From an uncultured Mucilaginibacter sp. (GTDB lineage Bacteria; Bacteroidota; Bacteroidia; Sphingobacteriales; Sphingobacteriaceae), in NCBI GenBank assembly GCA_903864275.1, contig CAIPFE010000005.1, forward strand, positions 16,624 to 80,623: a stretch of 64,000 nucleotides of DNA. Direction: 5' to 3'. Below the pieces are notes generated by a model, which ran no database searches, was not told the origin of the DNA, and saw only the letters and a program-made list of their open reading frames with translations. Position 1 is the stretch's first letter. Each line of letters opens with the position of its first letter. Positions 1-8,333 of the stretch are shown piece after piece. The translations under genes and the position numbers were made by a program.

Positions 1-843
1 CAGGTCGAAAATATCTGTAATATTTTCGGGCACCGTCCTGTCATAACTATGATGACCATAAGCTTTATTAAATATCACCTTGCCGTCTTTAGCCACCAAA
101 ACCACGCATCCGGGCGTGGCCTGGTTTAAAATTGCCTCGGTCGCTATGTTATCGATCCCCAGCAGGTCAGTTGCATTGATGCCGGCATCTTCCGGTACAG
201 TATACTGTAAACGGATCTTATCCGTGGTAAAGCCCATTTTTTTCCGGTAATTACGCGATAAATTCCTGTCAAGCTTTTGCGTTATGGCGATGCCGCCAAA
301 TATAGCCTGGGCGCTGAAAAAAGCTGCCACCGGCGAAACCCGCTCGCACCATATAATAGGCGCCGAAACATCATTCAATTTAATTAATGCATTACTGCTG
401 CCAAACAGTGCGATAATTACCCTTTTTATTTTTTGATTACTATTGATAAAACTTAACACCTGCGGATTATCGAGGTCAGCATCCGTTAGCTGGATGATAA
501 GGGTGTTGTATAGCTTCAGATCGAATGACAGGTCATCCAGCGTTTTTACGCCTGAATAATCGTTTCCATTAAATGATTGCGCTTTACTATACTTATTCAG
601 CAGGCTGTCGAACCCTATAGCATATTGGTTTGAAAAATGAATACTGGCAATTTTTAACTGGTCGGGGTTTTGAAGCGGGATTACATAAGCGGAATTGTTA
701 AACAAAACGGTCGATTGCTGAACCAGCTTTTCCTCTTCAACATAAGCCCGTCCTGTAAAAGGTGGGTTTTGCGCGCATGCCGAATTAAATACGATAAATA
801 CAAACAGCGTTAAAGTGTGAAACAACCGGTTATTTTTTCTCAT
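1..843 (-). CDS. Serine beta-lactamase-fold lipoprotein with GH3 C-terminal-like domain (partial)
   Basis: The reading frame is open from the window edge to an ATG at 843 (281 codons) and its C-terminal part lies outside. It starts with a lipoprotein signal (hydrophobic stretch, then NSAC-AQ, Cys23). Residues about 35-200 resemble the C-terminal domain of glycoside hydrolase family 3. From about residue 225 the text (PGCVVLVAKDGKVIFNKAYG) matches the start of the class C beta-lactamase/serine hydrolase fold; the catalytic SxxK would lie beyond the edge. In many Bacteroidota this pair of domains follows a GH3 catalytic barrel in one protein of about 1000 residues. Here the barrel is absent and the signal peptide sits directly before the GH3-C-like part. 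The start overlaps the end of the amidohydrolase gene by 14 bases, so the two are probably co-transcribed. Confidence 0.72.
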   Translation of the reverse strand, partial: MRKNNRLFHTLTLFVFIVFNSACAQNPPFTGRAYVEEEKLVQQSTVLFNNSAYVIPLQNPDQLKIASIHFSNQYAIGFDSLLNKYSKAQSFNGNDYSGVKTLDDLSFDLKLYNTLIIQLTDADLDNPQVLSFINSNQKIKRVIIALFGSSNALIKLNDVSAPIIWCERVSPVAAFFSAQAIFGGIAITQKLDRNLSRNYRKKMGFTTDKIRLQYTVPEDAGINATDLLGIDNIATEAILNQATPGCVVLVAKDGKVIFNKAYGHHSYDRTVPENITDIFDL

Positions 844-2464
844 AAACTTTTTCGCCATTTACATATGTTTTTAACACTTTAACGCCGGGCACAGCGGGTC
901 CGTCTATTTTCATGATGTCTTTATCAAGGATCACAAAATCGGCATACTTGCCGGGCTCTATGCTTCCCTTTTCTTTTTCTTCAAAGTTTGCTTTTGCAGC
1001 CCAAATCGTCATTCCTCTCAATGCTTGTTCGCGGGTAAGGGCATTTTCAGGTTGAAAGCCGCCTTCAGGATACCCTTTAATGTCCTTCCGTTCAACTGCT
1101 GCATAAAACGTGTACATCGGGTTAATGTTTTCAACCGGGAAATCGGTACCTAAAGGCAGCCAGCCATTTTGTTCCAGCAATTGTTTATAAGCGTACGCCG
1201 ATTTTAAACGTTTTTTTCCAAGCCGGTCGCCGGCCCAATACATATCGGATGTCGCGTGTGTAGGTTGTACCGATGGGATGATGTTATACTCACCAAAATA
1301 TTTAATATCATCCGGCGAAAGCACCTGCGCATGTTCTATGCGCCAGCGGCGGTCGTTTTTGCCCTTCAGGACGCTTGCATAGATTTTTAGTATTACCCGG
1401 TTTGCCGAGTCGCCAATGGCATGGGTACATAACTGGAAACCTTTGTTGACGAGTTTTTTTGCAACATCCATAAAGTGCTGCTGGCTGCTCAATAAAAATC
1501 CGCGCCAGTTTTTTTGGTCGGAGTAAGGTTGCAATAGACACGCCCCGCGTGAGCCCAGGGCGCCATCGGCGTACATTTTAAATGAACGCACATCGAGACC
1601 GGGCGTTTTAAAAACACCGCGTTTAAACAAATAATCGAAATCCTCCGGACTGTCAGAAAGCATTACATACATCCGCATTTTTAACGCGCCTTTATGCTGT
1701 AATTGCGCGATTATATTTACCATAGTATAAGGCAGCCCGCAATCTTCAACAGTAGTTAAACCCACGGCAAAACAATTATGCTGTGCGTCCAAAAACGCCC
1801 TTTGGGTAACCGAATCGGTTGGCGGTGGTATTTTGCGCCTTACCAGCCCTTCGGCGTTATCAACCAGTAAACCGGTAAGTTTTCCGTTGATTGTTTCAAT
1901 TTTACCCCCGGCAATGGATTGACCCGGTTTAATGCCCGCGATATTCAATGCCGCCTGGTTTACCATGATGGCATGCCCGTCGATGCGGGTTAGTAATATT
2001 GGCCTTACTGGGAACATCGAATCCAGCTTGGCTTTATTGGGGAAATCCTTTACCTTCCACTTATTCTGGTCCCATCCGCGGCCAACTATCCATCCTTCGG
2101 TATCTTTTATGGAAAAAGCATTCACAGAATCGACAACTTCCTGCCAGCTTTTGGTATTTTCAAGCTTAACTTCCTGCAAACTCAAACCATAACTATAAAA
2201 ATGCGAATGAGCATCAATAAAGCCAGGGTATACAGGTTTGCCACCGGCATCAATAACATCGCGGGCTTTATATTTCTCCTCTAAAGTATCAGCATTGCCA
2301 ACAGCAACAATTTTTCCGGCGTTTACTACAAATGCATCGGCGGTTGTAAAATTGCTGTCGACGGTATAGACTAACGCGTTTTTAACCAGCAGGTCGGCAT
2401 TGTACTCCTTTTGTTTACAGGCTGCTAAAAAAAGCAATAATACCAGGGGGGATATTTTATTCAT
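830..2464 (-). CDS. YtcJ-like metal-dependent amidohydrolase, lipoprotein
   Basis: A 544-residue protein of the amidohydrolase superfamily (Amidohydro_3, YtcJ group), which hydrolyses C-N bonds on unknown substrates with bound metal. The N-terminus is a lipoprotein signal (LLFLAAC, Cys16), so it should be anchored in a membrane facing the periplasm. Visible metal and active-site motifs in order are GFIDAHSHF (His86 and His88), the DGALGSRGA segment, CTHAIGDSANR, RIEHAQV, and LGTDFPVENINP with the metal-binding Asp near the C-terminus. Length and motif order fit the family. It is the upstream gene of a two-gene run with the beta-lactamase-fold lipoprotein. The substrate cannot be read from sequence. 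Confidence 0.85.
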   Translation of the reverse strand: MNKISPLVLLLFLAACKQKEYNADLLVKNALVYTVDSNFTTADAFVVNAGKIVAVGNADTLEEKYKARDVIDAGGKPVYPGFIDAHSHFYSYGLSLQEVKLENTKSWQEVVDSVNAFSIKDTEGWIVGRGWDQNKWKVKDFPNKAKLDSMFPVRPILLTRIDGHAIMVNQAALNIAGIKPGQSIAGGKIETINGKLTGLLVDNAEGLVRRKIPPPTDSVTQRAFLDAQHNCFAVGLTTVEDCGLPYTMVNIIAQLQHKGALKMRMYVMLSDSPEDFDYLFKRGVFKTPGLDVRSFKMYADGALGSRGACLLQPYSDQKNWRGFLLSSQQHFMDVAKKLVNKGFQLCTHAIGDSANRVILKIYASVLKGKNDRRWRIEHAQVLSPDDIKYFGEYNIIPSVQPTHATSDMYWAGDRLGKKRLKSAYAYKQLLEQNGWLPLGTDFPVENINPMYTFYAAVERKDIKGYPEGGFQPENALTREQALRGMTIWAAKANFEEKEKGSIEPGKYADFVILDKDIMKIDGPAVPGVKVLKTYVNGEKVYEKK

Positions 2465-2581
2465 AGGTATTTTTTAAAAGTGGCAAACTACAAAACTATA
2501 TACAAAAACAAAGGCATAAAGTTATGCCATCAAATATTTAATTTAGCACCGAAAACGTAATTGAAAGGGAATTTTTACAAA

Positions 2582-4438
2582 ATGCCAGATATAATCCATC
2601 TTTTACCGGATGCCGTTGCCAACCAGATTGCCGCGGGCGAAGTAGTGCAGCGGCCGGCATCAGCCGTAAAAGAACTTGTGGAGAATGCGCTTGATGCGGG
2701 GGCGGATAAAATACAACTGATACTTAAAGATGCCGGGAAATCAATGATCCAGGTTATTGATAATGGCTGCGGTATGAGCTTGACCGATGCGCGCATGAGT
2801 TTTGAGCGGCATGCCACTTCGAAAATACGCAAGGCCGAAGATCTGTTTGCCATCCGCACCATGGGTTTCAGGGGCGAGGCCATGGCCTCCATTGCCGCCA
2901 TCGCCCAGGTTGAGTTAAGAACCCGCAGGCACGAAGACGAGCTTGGCACTTGTATTTTTATTGAAGGCTCGGAAGTTTTAAGCCAGGACGCATGTTCGGC
3001 CAATCCGGGCACTTCGATATCTGTAAAGAACTTATTCTACAATACGCCGGCTCGCCGCAACTTTTTAAAAAGCAACCCGGTAGAGATGCGGCATGTTATT
3101 GATGAATTTCAGCGCGTGGCGTTATCGCACCCGAAAGTTTTCTTCACCCTGCACCACGACGGGCAGGAGGTTTACCATTTGCCGGCGGCAACGCTTAAGC
3201 AACGCATCATTCATTTATTTGGCAGGGAATATAATGAACGGCTGGTGCCTGTTGAGGAAGACACATCGGTTATTAACCTGCGCGGTTTTGTCGGTAAACC
3301 CGAATATGCGCGAAGAACGCGCGGCGAACAATTCTTTTTTGTGAACAACCGCTTTATACGCGATGCCTATTTAAACCACGCGGTGCTGATGGCTTTTAAG
3401 GAGTTATTACCCGAGGATACCTACCCACTGTATGTATTATTTATAGATATCGACCCGGCTAAAATTGATATCAACGTTCATCCTACCAAAACCGAGATAA
3501 AATACCAGGATGAACAAACCATTTACGCTATTATCCGCTCGGCGGTAAAACGCTCTTTGGGCAGGTATAACATTACCCCCAGCCTTGATTTTGACCAGGA
3601 TAATAGCATGGGGCAATTAGTAACCCCAAAACCGCTGGAAGAAATTGTTGCGCCAACCATCAGTTTCAACCCGGATTTTAACCCGTTTAGCGCAGATAAA
3701 AAAAAAGAACGCGAGATCCCGTTTTTGAGGAACACCGGTGAATACCGAAGCTCCCCTATCCCGCAAAATTGGGATACGCTCTATGCTATCAGTAAAAAGG
3801 AAACAAGCCCGCAGCAGGAAATTCATGAAGAAAAGAGCATTACTGCGGATGACCGGGAAATAAACAAACCGAATGAACGGCAGCTTTTCCAGGTACATAA
3901 CCGGTTTATCCTGTCGCCGATAAAGTCGGGTTTTATGGTGATCAACCAGCAGGCCGCTCACGAACGTATTTTATATGAACGTTTTTTGCAGCAGTTGGAA
4001 AATCATTCAGGGCTGAGCCAGCAAAGCCTTTTTCCGCAATCAGTTACATTAAACAGCAGCGATTTCGAACTATTAAAGGAACTTTTACCCGATATTCGCG
4101 CACTGGGATTTGATATACGCGAATTCGGCAAAAACACGGTGGTAGTTGAAGGCATACCCGCCGATTTGAACAATATTGGCGAGCACGAACTGCTTGAACA
4201 ACTGCTTGAAGGGTATAAGAATAACCAGGCGATATTAAAACTCGATAAAAGGGACAGCCTTGCGCGATCTTTAGCGCGAAATGCTGCAACGAAATCGGGC
4301 ACAAAGATGTCATTGGAAGAAATGAATTTACTGGTAGACCAGCTTTTTGCCTGCCAAATGCCTAATCTTGCATTAAATGGCAAACTGGTAATTACTACTT
4401 TTACATTGAACGAACTTTTAGAACGATTTGAAAAATAA
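2582..4438 (+). CDS. mutL: DNA mismatch repair protein MutL
   Basis: MutL couples mismatch recognition by MutS to strand incision. The N-terminal GHKL ATPase is intact: ELVENALDAGA (Glu34, Asn35), DNGCGM (60-65), GFRGEA (95-100). The C-terminal dimerisation domain starts near residue 430 (FQVHNRFILSPIKSGFMVI). I chose the ATG at 2582 because MPDIIHLLPDAVANQIAAGE aligns with the usual MutL start; an ATG seven codons earlier is less likely. The C-terminal nuclease motif DQHAx2Ex4E reads NQQAAHERILYE, and the final CPHGRP motif is replaced by CQMPNLALNGK, so the endonuclease metal ligands appear to be missing. The rhomboid gene follows 28 bases after the stop. Confidence 0.96.
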   Translation: MPDIIHLLPDAVANQIAAGEVVQRPASAVKELVENALDAGADKIQLILKDAGKSMIQVIDNGCGMSLTDARMSFERHATSKIRKAEDLFAIRTMGFRGEAMASIAAIAQVELRTRRHEDELGTCIFIEGSEVLSQDACSANPGTSISVKNLFYNTPARRNFLKSNPVEMRHVIDEFQRVALSHPKVFFTLHHDGQEVYHLPAATLKQRIIHLFGREYNERLVPVEEDTSVINLRGFVGKPEYARRTRGEQFFFVNNRFIRDAYLNHAVLMAFKELLPEDTYPLYVLFIDIDPAKIDINVHPTKTEIKYQDEQTIYAIIRSAVKRSLGRYNITPSLDFDQDNSMGQLVTPKPLEEIVAPTISFNPDFNPFSADKKKEREIPFLRNTGEYRSSPIPQNWDTLYAISKKETSPQQEIHEEKSITADDREINKPNERQLFQVHNRFILSPIKSGFMVINQQAAHERILYERFLQQLENHSGLSQQSLFPQSVTLNSSDFELLKELLPDIRALGFDIREFGKNTVVVEGIPADLNNIGEHELLEQLLEGYKNNQAILKLDKRDSLARSLARNAATKSGTKMSLEEMNLLVDQLFACQMPNLALNGKLVITTFTLNELLERFEK

Positions 4439-4466
4439 TCCCGCTGTGCGGGACTCAAACTATTTT

Positions 4467-5165
4467 ATGAACGGAAACAGTCAATCACCTTTCGCAAATT
4501 TAACACCGGTTGTAAAAAATCTGCTGATCATTAACCTCATTTGTTTTATACCTTTTATAGTATTAAGTGAAAATAATTACCAGGGGATGGTAGTTAATAA
4601 TTTAGGGCTATTTTATTTCAATTCGCCGCATTTCAGGGTATGGCAAATTTTAACCTACATGTTCCTGCATGGCGGGTGGGCACATATACTTTTTAATATG
4701 TTCGCCTTATTTTCCTTCGGCCCGATATTGGAATATGCCATCGGGCCAAAACATTTTTTTAGTCTTTATTTTATTTGCGGTATCGGCGCTGCGTTGTTTC
4801 AAATCCTGGTGCAGGCCATTGAAGTGCATTACATGATCGGGAGCTTTACGATTTTCGATGGCATGCAAATTAATGACCCGGCGGTATTTGCTAAGTTACA
4901 AGCCATTTATGCTGTTCCTACCGTTGGCGCATCTGGTGCTATATTCGGTTTGCTGGTAGGCTTCGGCATGCTTTACCCCGACCTGGAACTGATGTTGTTA
5001 TTTGTGCCAGTGCCCATAAAAGCGAAATACATTATCCCGATCTATATAATAATTGAAATTGTTTTAGGCGTAGGCCAGTTTGGAGGCGATAATGTGGCCC
5101 ATTTTGCTCATTTGGGCGGCGCGTTGCTGGGCTTTATCCTGATAAAAATTTGGCGGTACCGGTAA
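4467..5165 (+). CDS. Rhomboid family intramembrane serine protease (first of two)
   Basis: A polytopic protease that cleaves transmembrane substrates inside the bilayer. With the ATG at 4467 it has 232 residues. Visible features are the HGGWAHILFNM helix (HxxxN type, residues 68-78), the catalytic motif GASG with Ser156, and AHLGG with catalytic His215, in a context of about six hydrophobic helices. An ATG at 4428, overlapping mutL by 11 bases, would add 13 polar residues; I prefer 4467 because the family usually starts a few residues before the first helix. It is followed after 118 bases by a second rhomboid gene, and both lie downstream of mutL. Confidence 0.92.
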   Translation: MNGNSQSPFANLTPVVKNLLIINLICFIPFIVLSENNYQGMVVNNLGLFYFNSPHFRVWQILTYMFLHGGWAHILFNMFALFSFGPILEYAIGPKHFFSLYFICGIGAALFQILVQAIEVHYMIGSFTIFDGMQINDPAVFAKLQAIYAVPTVGASGAIFGLLVGFGMLYPDLELMLLFVPVPIKAKYIIPIYIIIEIVLGVGQFGGDNVAHFAHLGGALLGFILIKIWRYR

Positions 5166-5283
5166 TTAAAATTTCTGATTATTATAAGTAAATTGCCGTA
5201 CTGTTTGTATTTTGTAAAATACTAACAGCAAAAACAACTTTTTTTAAAAAATACAGTTATCAGCAATAGAGGAATTTCGTTTT

Positions 5284-6153
5284 ATGAGCACCCTGTGGCA
5301 AAATATTCAATACAAAATGCTGCGTTCCGGCAGTAAGCTAAACCTGCTCATAGGTATCAATATTATTGTTTTTTTGGTTGTTAATGTTACAGATGTTATT
5401 GGCAAATTCCTGTTTAATACCGCTGCGGTAAGTTATTACACCAGCGAATATCTTTTATTGCCGGCCTACCTGCCAAAATTACTGACCCATTTCTGGACGC
5501 CTGTAACCTACATGTTTATGCACGATGGTATCTGGCACATCCTGTTCAACATGCTTTGGTTTTACTGGTTCGGACTGATATTTGAAGAATATCTTGGCAA
5601 AAAACGTACGCTGGGACTGTATTTTATGGGTGGCCTTGCCGGTGCACTCCTGTTTATATTCAGTTATAATATTTTTCCTTTTTTTACCCATGTGCATGCG
5701 GCCGAAGGTGCTACACTGGTCGGGGCGTCGGCAAGTGTGATGGCCATCATGGTTGCTACAGCGACCTTGTTGCCTGATTATACCTTGCCACTGATCCTCA
5801 TTGGCCCGGTAAAGCTAAAATGGCTGGTGCTTTTTTTTATTGTTATTGACTTTTTGGGGATAACAGGCCTGAACGCGGGCGGCGAGCTATCGCACCTGGG
5901 CGGCGCTTTGATAGGTTTTGTTTACGTTAAACAACTGCAAAAGGGCAGCGACTGGATAGAAAACATCAACAAATTATTTAAGCCAAAATCAAAACTGAAA
6001 GTAGTTTCGAATAATACTTCAAGAAAACCGACAGATTTTCCGCGACAAGAAGAAATAGACCTTATATTAGACAAAATTTCGAGATCTGGATACGATAGCC
6101 TGAGCAAGCAGGAAAAAGAAATATTATTTCGCGCCAGTAATAATGAAGGCTAA
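5284..6153 (+). CDS. Rhomboid family protein with C-terminal cytoplasmic tail (second of two)
   Basis: 289 residues with six or more hydrophobic helices and the rhomboid signature HDGIWHILFNM (80-90). The serine loop reads GASA (Ser149 followed by Ala150) instead of GASG, and the His helix reads ELSHLGGALIGF (His204), so the catalytic dyad is present but the residue after the serine is changed. A soluble tail of about 70 residues (PRQEEIDLILDKISRSGYDS) follows the membrane part and resembles the tail domain common on Bacteroidota rhomboids. Its last 11 bases overlap the start of the next gene, indicating translational coupling. Activity is probable but not certain given GASA. Confidence 0.88.
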   Translation: MSTLWQNIQYKMLRSGSKLNLLIGINIIVFLVVNVTDVIGKFLFNTAAVSYYTSEYLLLPAYLPKLLTHFWTPVTYMFMHDGIWHILFNMLWFYWFGLIFEEYLGKKRTLGLYFMGGLAGALLFIFSYNIFPFFTHVHAAEGATLVGASASVMAIMVATATLLPDYTLPLILIGPVKLKWLVLFFIVIDFLGITGLNAGGELSHLGGALIGFVYVKQLQKGSDWIENINKLFKPKSKLKVVSNNTSRKPTDFPRQEEIDLILDKISRSGYDSLSKQEKEILFRASNNEG

Positions 6154-7255
6154 AAAGACCAAACGCTCATTTATCGGTAAGATCATGGCAGGTATAACTA
6201 TATTGTTATGGCTTGCCTTAATAGTCAGTTACTTCGCGCCATATATCGATCCCCAGAGCAATTGGATATTCGCTTTTTTTGGCTTAGCCTACCCCTTTTT
6301 ATTGATAGCCAATTTAATTCTGGCCATTTTTTGGGTGGCCAGCAGAAGATGGTACGGACTCATAACTTTCGTAATTATTGCGTGCGGCTGGGGCATGTTG
6401 AATAATAATTTTGGTCTCCATTTGCAGTCAGCAGAGCCCTTTAACCCCAGTAATCTTGTGCATATGATGACTTACAACGTGCACAATTTTAAGCGTTATG
6501 GTTCAAAAAACGATACCTCAACCAAACACGAAATATTGGATTTCATATATCGCGACCAGCCGGATATTATAGGTTTCCAGGAATTTTATACGCGCAACCA
6601 GGGCCAGTACGATATGCGCGATTCCCTGGTAAAAATAATGGGTGGGGCCTATTATTATTTCGAGCCGATCATATTTAATAGTACTGAGGCTATCGGCATC
6701 GCTATTTTTTCAAAATTTCCGATCATAGCCCACGGATTTATCCCTTTTTCTGACAAAAGGAGTGAAAATGCCTGCATTTACGTCGATGTTAAAAAGGGGG
6801 ATAAGATATTCCGGATATACAGTGTGCATTTGCAATCCATCCGTTTCGACCCGGAAGATTATAAATACATCAACAACATTACCGGCCAGGGGACGGCCGA
6901 GGCGTCATCAGTCTGGCGTGTAGGAAGTAAATTGAAAATCGCATTTATAAAAAGAAGTGCACAGGTTGCCAAAATAAAAGAAAACACTGCTCACTGCCCT
7001 TACCCCTACATCATATCAGGTGATTTTAACGACACGCCCGCATCTTTTGCTGTTAATGAAATGGCAACAGGGTTGAAAAACGCTTTCAGCGAAAAAGGCG
7101 TTGGTTTTGGCCGGACCTATAACGGCAGTTTCCCCAATTTCCAGATAGATTATATTATGGCCAGCAAGCAATTTGATGTGCTGAATTACCGCATTATCGA
7201 AAAAAAGCTGTCAGATCACTACCCGGTGTGGAGTGATCTGGTGTTAGCTCATTAA
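6143..7255 (+). CDS. Membrane-anchored endonuclease/exonuclease/phosphatase family protein
   Basis: 370 residues. Residues 1-85 contain two or three hydrophobic helices, and the rest is an EEP (DNase I/sphingomyelinase-like) fold. Family motifs visible are MTYNVHNF (first Asn), IIGFQEF (metal-binding Glu), SVHLQS, ISGDFNDTP (Asp-Asn pair) and IDYIMAS followed by SDHYPVWSDL (terminal Asp-His). All catalytic positions of the fold are therefore present. The catalytic domain should face the periplasm or the membrane surface. The target (phosphodiester, phospholipid or sugar phosphate) cannot be decided from sequence. The start overlaps the rhomboid gene by 11 bases. The gene ends directly at the TTCATTGG repeat array. 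Confidence 0.85.
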   Translation: MKAKKTKRSFIGKIMAGITILLWLALIVSYFAPYIDPQSNWIFAFFGLAYPFLLIANLILAIFWVASRRWYGLITFVIIACGWGMLNNNFGLHLQSAEPFNPSNLVHMMTYNVHNFKRYGSKNDTSTKHEILDFIYRDQPDIIGFQEFYTRNQGQYDMRDSLVKIMGGAYYYFEPIIFNSTEAIGIAIFSKFPIIAHGFIPFSDKRSENACIYVDVKKGDKIFRIYSVHLQSIRFDPEDYKYINNITGQGTAEASSVWRVGSKLKIAFIKRSAQVAKIKENTAHCPYPYIISGDFNDTPASFAVNEMATGLKNAFSEKGVGFGRTYNGSFPNFQIDYIMASKQFDVLNYRIIEKKLSDHYPVWSDLVLAH

Positions 7256-7332
7256 TTCATTGGTTCATTGGTTCATTGGTTCATTGGTTCATTGGTAATG
7301 CATAGCGGGGAGGTCGTTCACTGGTTCATTCG
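7256..7332 (+). repeat. Left arm of inverted 8-mer array flanking the four-helix-bundle gene
   Basis: Five perfect head-to-tail copies of TTCATTGG occupy 7256-7295, immediately after the stop of the EEP gene. After a 21-base interruption, two degenerate copies (TTCACTGG, TTCATTCG) sit at 7317-7332. The reverse complement of the same word recurs at 7812-7848, beyond the four-helix-bundle gene, so the two arrays form inverted arms. Confidence 0.9.
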
Positions 7333-7353
7333 TAGAATAAATAGTTTCAAGAT

Positions 7354-7737
7354 ATGAGTTATTATAGTTTGGAAGATTTAGAGGTTTATCAATTAGCTGA
7401 AAGCTTTAGTGACGAGATTTGGTTCATTGTTACTGAATGGGATTATTTTGCAAAAGACACTGTTGGCAAGCAAATGGTTAGATCCGCTGATTCGATAGGA
7501 GCCAATATCGCAGAAGGATACGGCAGATATCATTACAAAGAGAACAGGAACTTCTGTTATTTTAGCAGGGGTTCAACTATAGAAACAAAAGGCTGGTTAA
7601 AGAAATCAAAAACCAGGAAACTCTTAGGTGAAGAGCAGTTCAATACACTATTTGAAAAACTTCAAGTCATCCATCTTAAACTAAATGCCTATCTGAAGTT
7701 TATTGGAAAATCAAACAACGGCGGAAAAGACGAGTGA
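7354..7737 (+). CDS. Four helix bundle protein (S23 / 23S rRNA intervening-sequence protein family)
   Basis: 127 residues matching the small four-helix-bundle family (S23/IVP, also the fold of the retroelement accessory protein Avd). The family signature is clear: a KQMVRSADSIGANIAEGYGR helix pair and, later, an E/R-rich segment SRGSTIETKGWLKKSKTRKL. Members are encoded inside 23S rRNA intervening sequences in some bacteria and as free genes elsewhere; Avd binds nucleic acid, but the function of free copies is unknown. The base composition is visibly more AT-rich than the neighbouring genes. The gene is enclosed by inverted TTCATTGG arrays (7256-7332 and 7812-7848). It is not part of the operon upstream. 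It may be an element with its own mobility. Confidence 0.85.
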   Translation: MSYYSLEDLEVYQLAESFSDEIWFIVTEWDYFAKDTVGKQMVRSADSIGANIAEGYGRYHYKENRNFCYFSRGSTIETKGWLKKSKTRKLLGEEQFNTLFEKLQVIHLKLNAYLKFIGKSNNGGKDE

Positions 7738-7811
7738 GCAGAGTTGATTCATTTGTTCAACTTTAAGGCGCTCGCCTATTGCGGTGTAGCGGACTTACCT
7801 AACAAAGCAGA

Positions 7812-7848
7812 CCAATGAACTAATGAACCAGTGAACTAATGAACCAAT
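7812..7848 (-). repeat. Right arm of inverted 8-mer array
   Basis: Reverse-complement copies of TTCATTGG: CCAATGAA, CTAATGAA, CCAGTGAA, CTAATGAA and a partial CCAAT. The differences from the left arm are all transitions at two positions. The array ends at the stop codon of the next gene, which lies on the minus strand. Confidence 0.85.
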
Positions 7849-8330
7849 TACTTCCTCATTTCCTCTTGTATAGCCCTTAAAAATTCATTGGGATGCTGGG
7901 AGCCGATGATGTAGACGAGGCCGTCCCTGTCGGTTAAAAATATGGCGTCGCTGCCTGAGGCGAAGAAGCGGATTGCCCCTTTTGAATGGAGATTGTAAAC
8001 GGGATTGTTAAACAGGTATTTGCTGTACTTATCTTTTTCGACTTTCACTATACTGTTCAGATCAATTTTAACAAGGCGTGTGGTCCACAAGCCATCCAGC
8101 ATGACACTTTTATTTTGAACGCGCGTGCGGAAATGCAGTAAAAAGCCCATGGCGATGGAGATGATAATGATAGCGAAGCCAACCACAGCCAGCAAATCGC
8201 CATTTCTTTCACGTTCGTCAGTAAAAAAATAGGCGGCGAAACAAAACATAGCCAGCACCAAGCGGATCGTCATAGATATAAATTCCCTGCCCAGGTATTG
8301 TTTTTCAATAAAAGCCGGTTTATCGCTCAT
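7848..8330 (-). CDS. Small membrane protein with PH-like C-terminal domain, unknown function
   Basis: 160 residues. Two hydrophobic helices (about residues 20-37 and 46-66) are followed by a soluble part with alternating beta pattern (VMLDGLWTTRLVKIDLNSIV, then RFFASGSDAIFLTDRDGLVY), reminiscent of the PH-like domains found in small bacterial membrane proteins. I do not recognise a named family. It starts three bases after the tilS stop, so it is the second gene of a tilS operon. Its stop lies at the edge of the inverted repeat array. Confidence 0.6.
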   Translation of the reverse strand: MSDKPAFIEKQYLGREFISMTIRLVLAMFCFAAYFFTDERERNGDLLAVVGFAIIIISIAMGFLLHFRTRVQNKSVMLDGLWTTRLVKIDLNSIVKVEKDKYSKYLFNNPVYNLHSKGAIRFFASGSDAIFLTDRDGLVYIIGSQHPNEFLRAIQEEMRK

Positions 8331-8333
8331 CCT

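Noticed and set aside
7256..7848. CRISPR array
   Set aside because: Units are 8 bases, contiguous without spacers, and inverted on the other side; no Cas genes are present.
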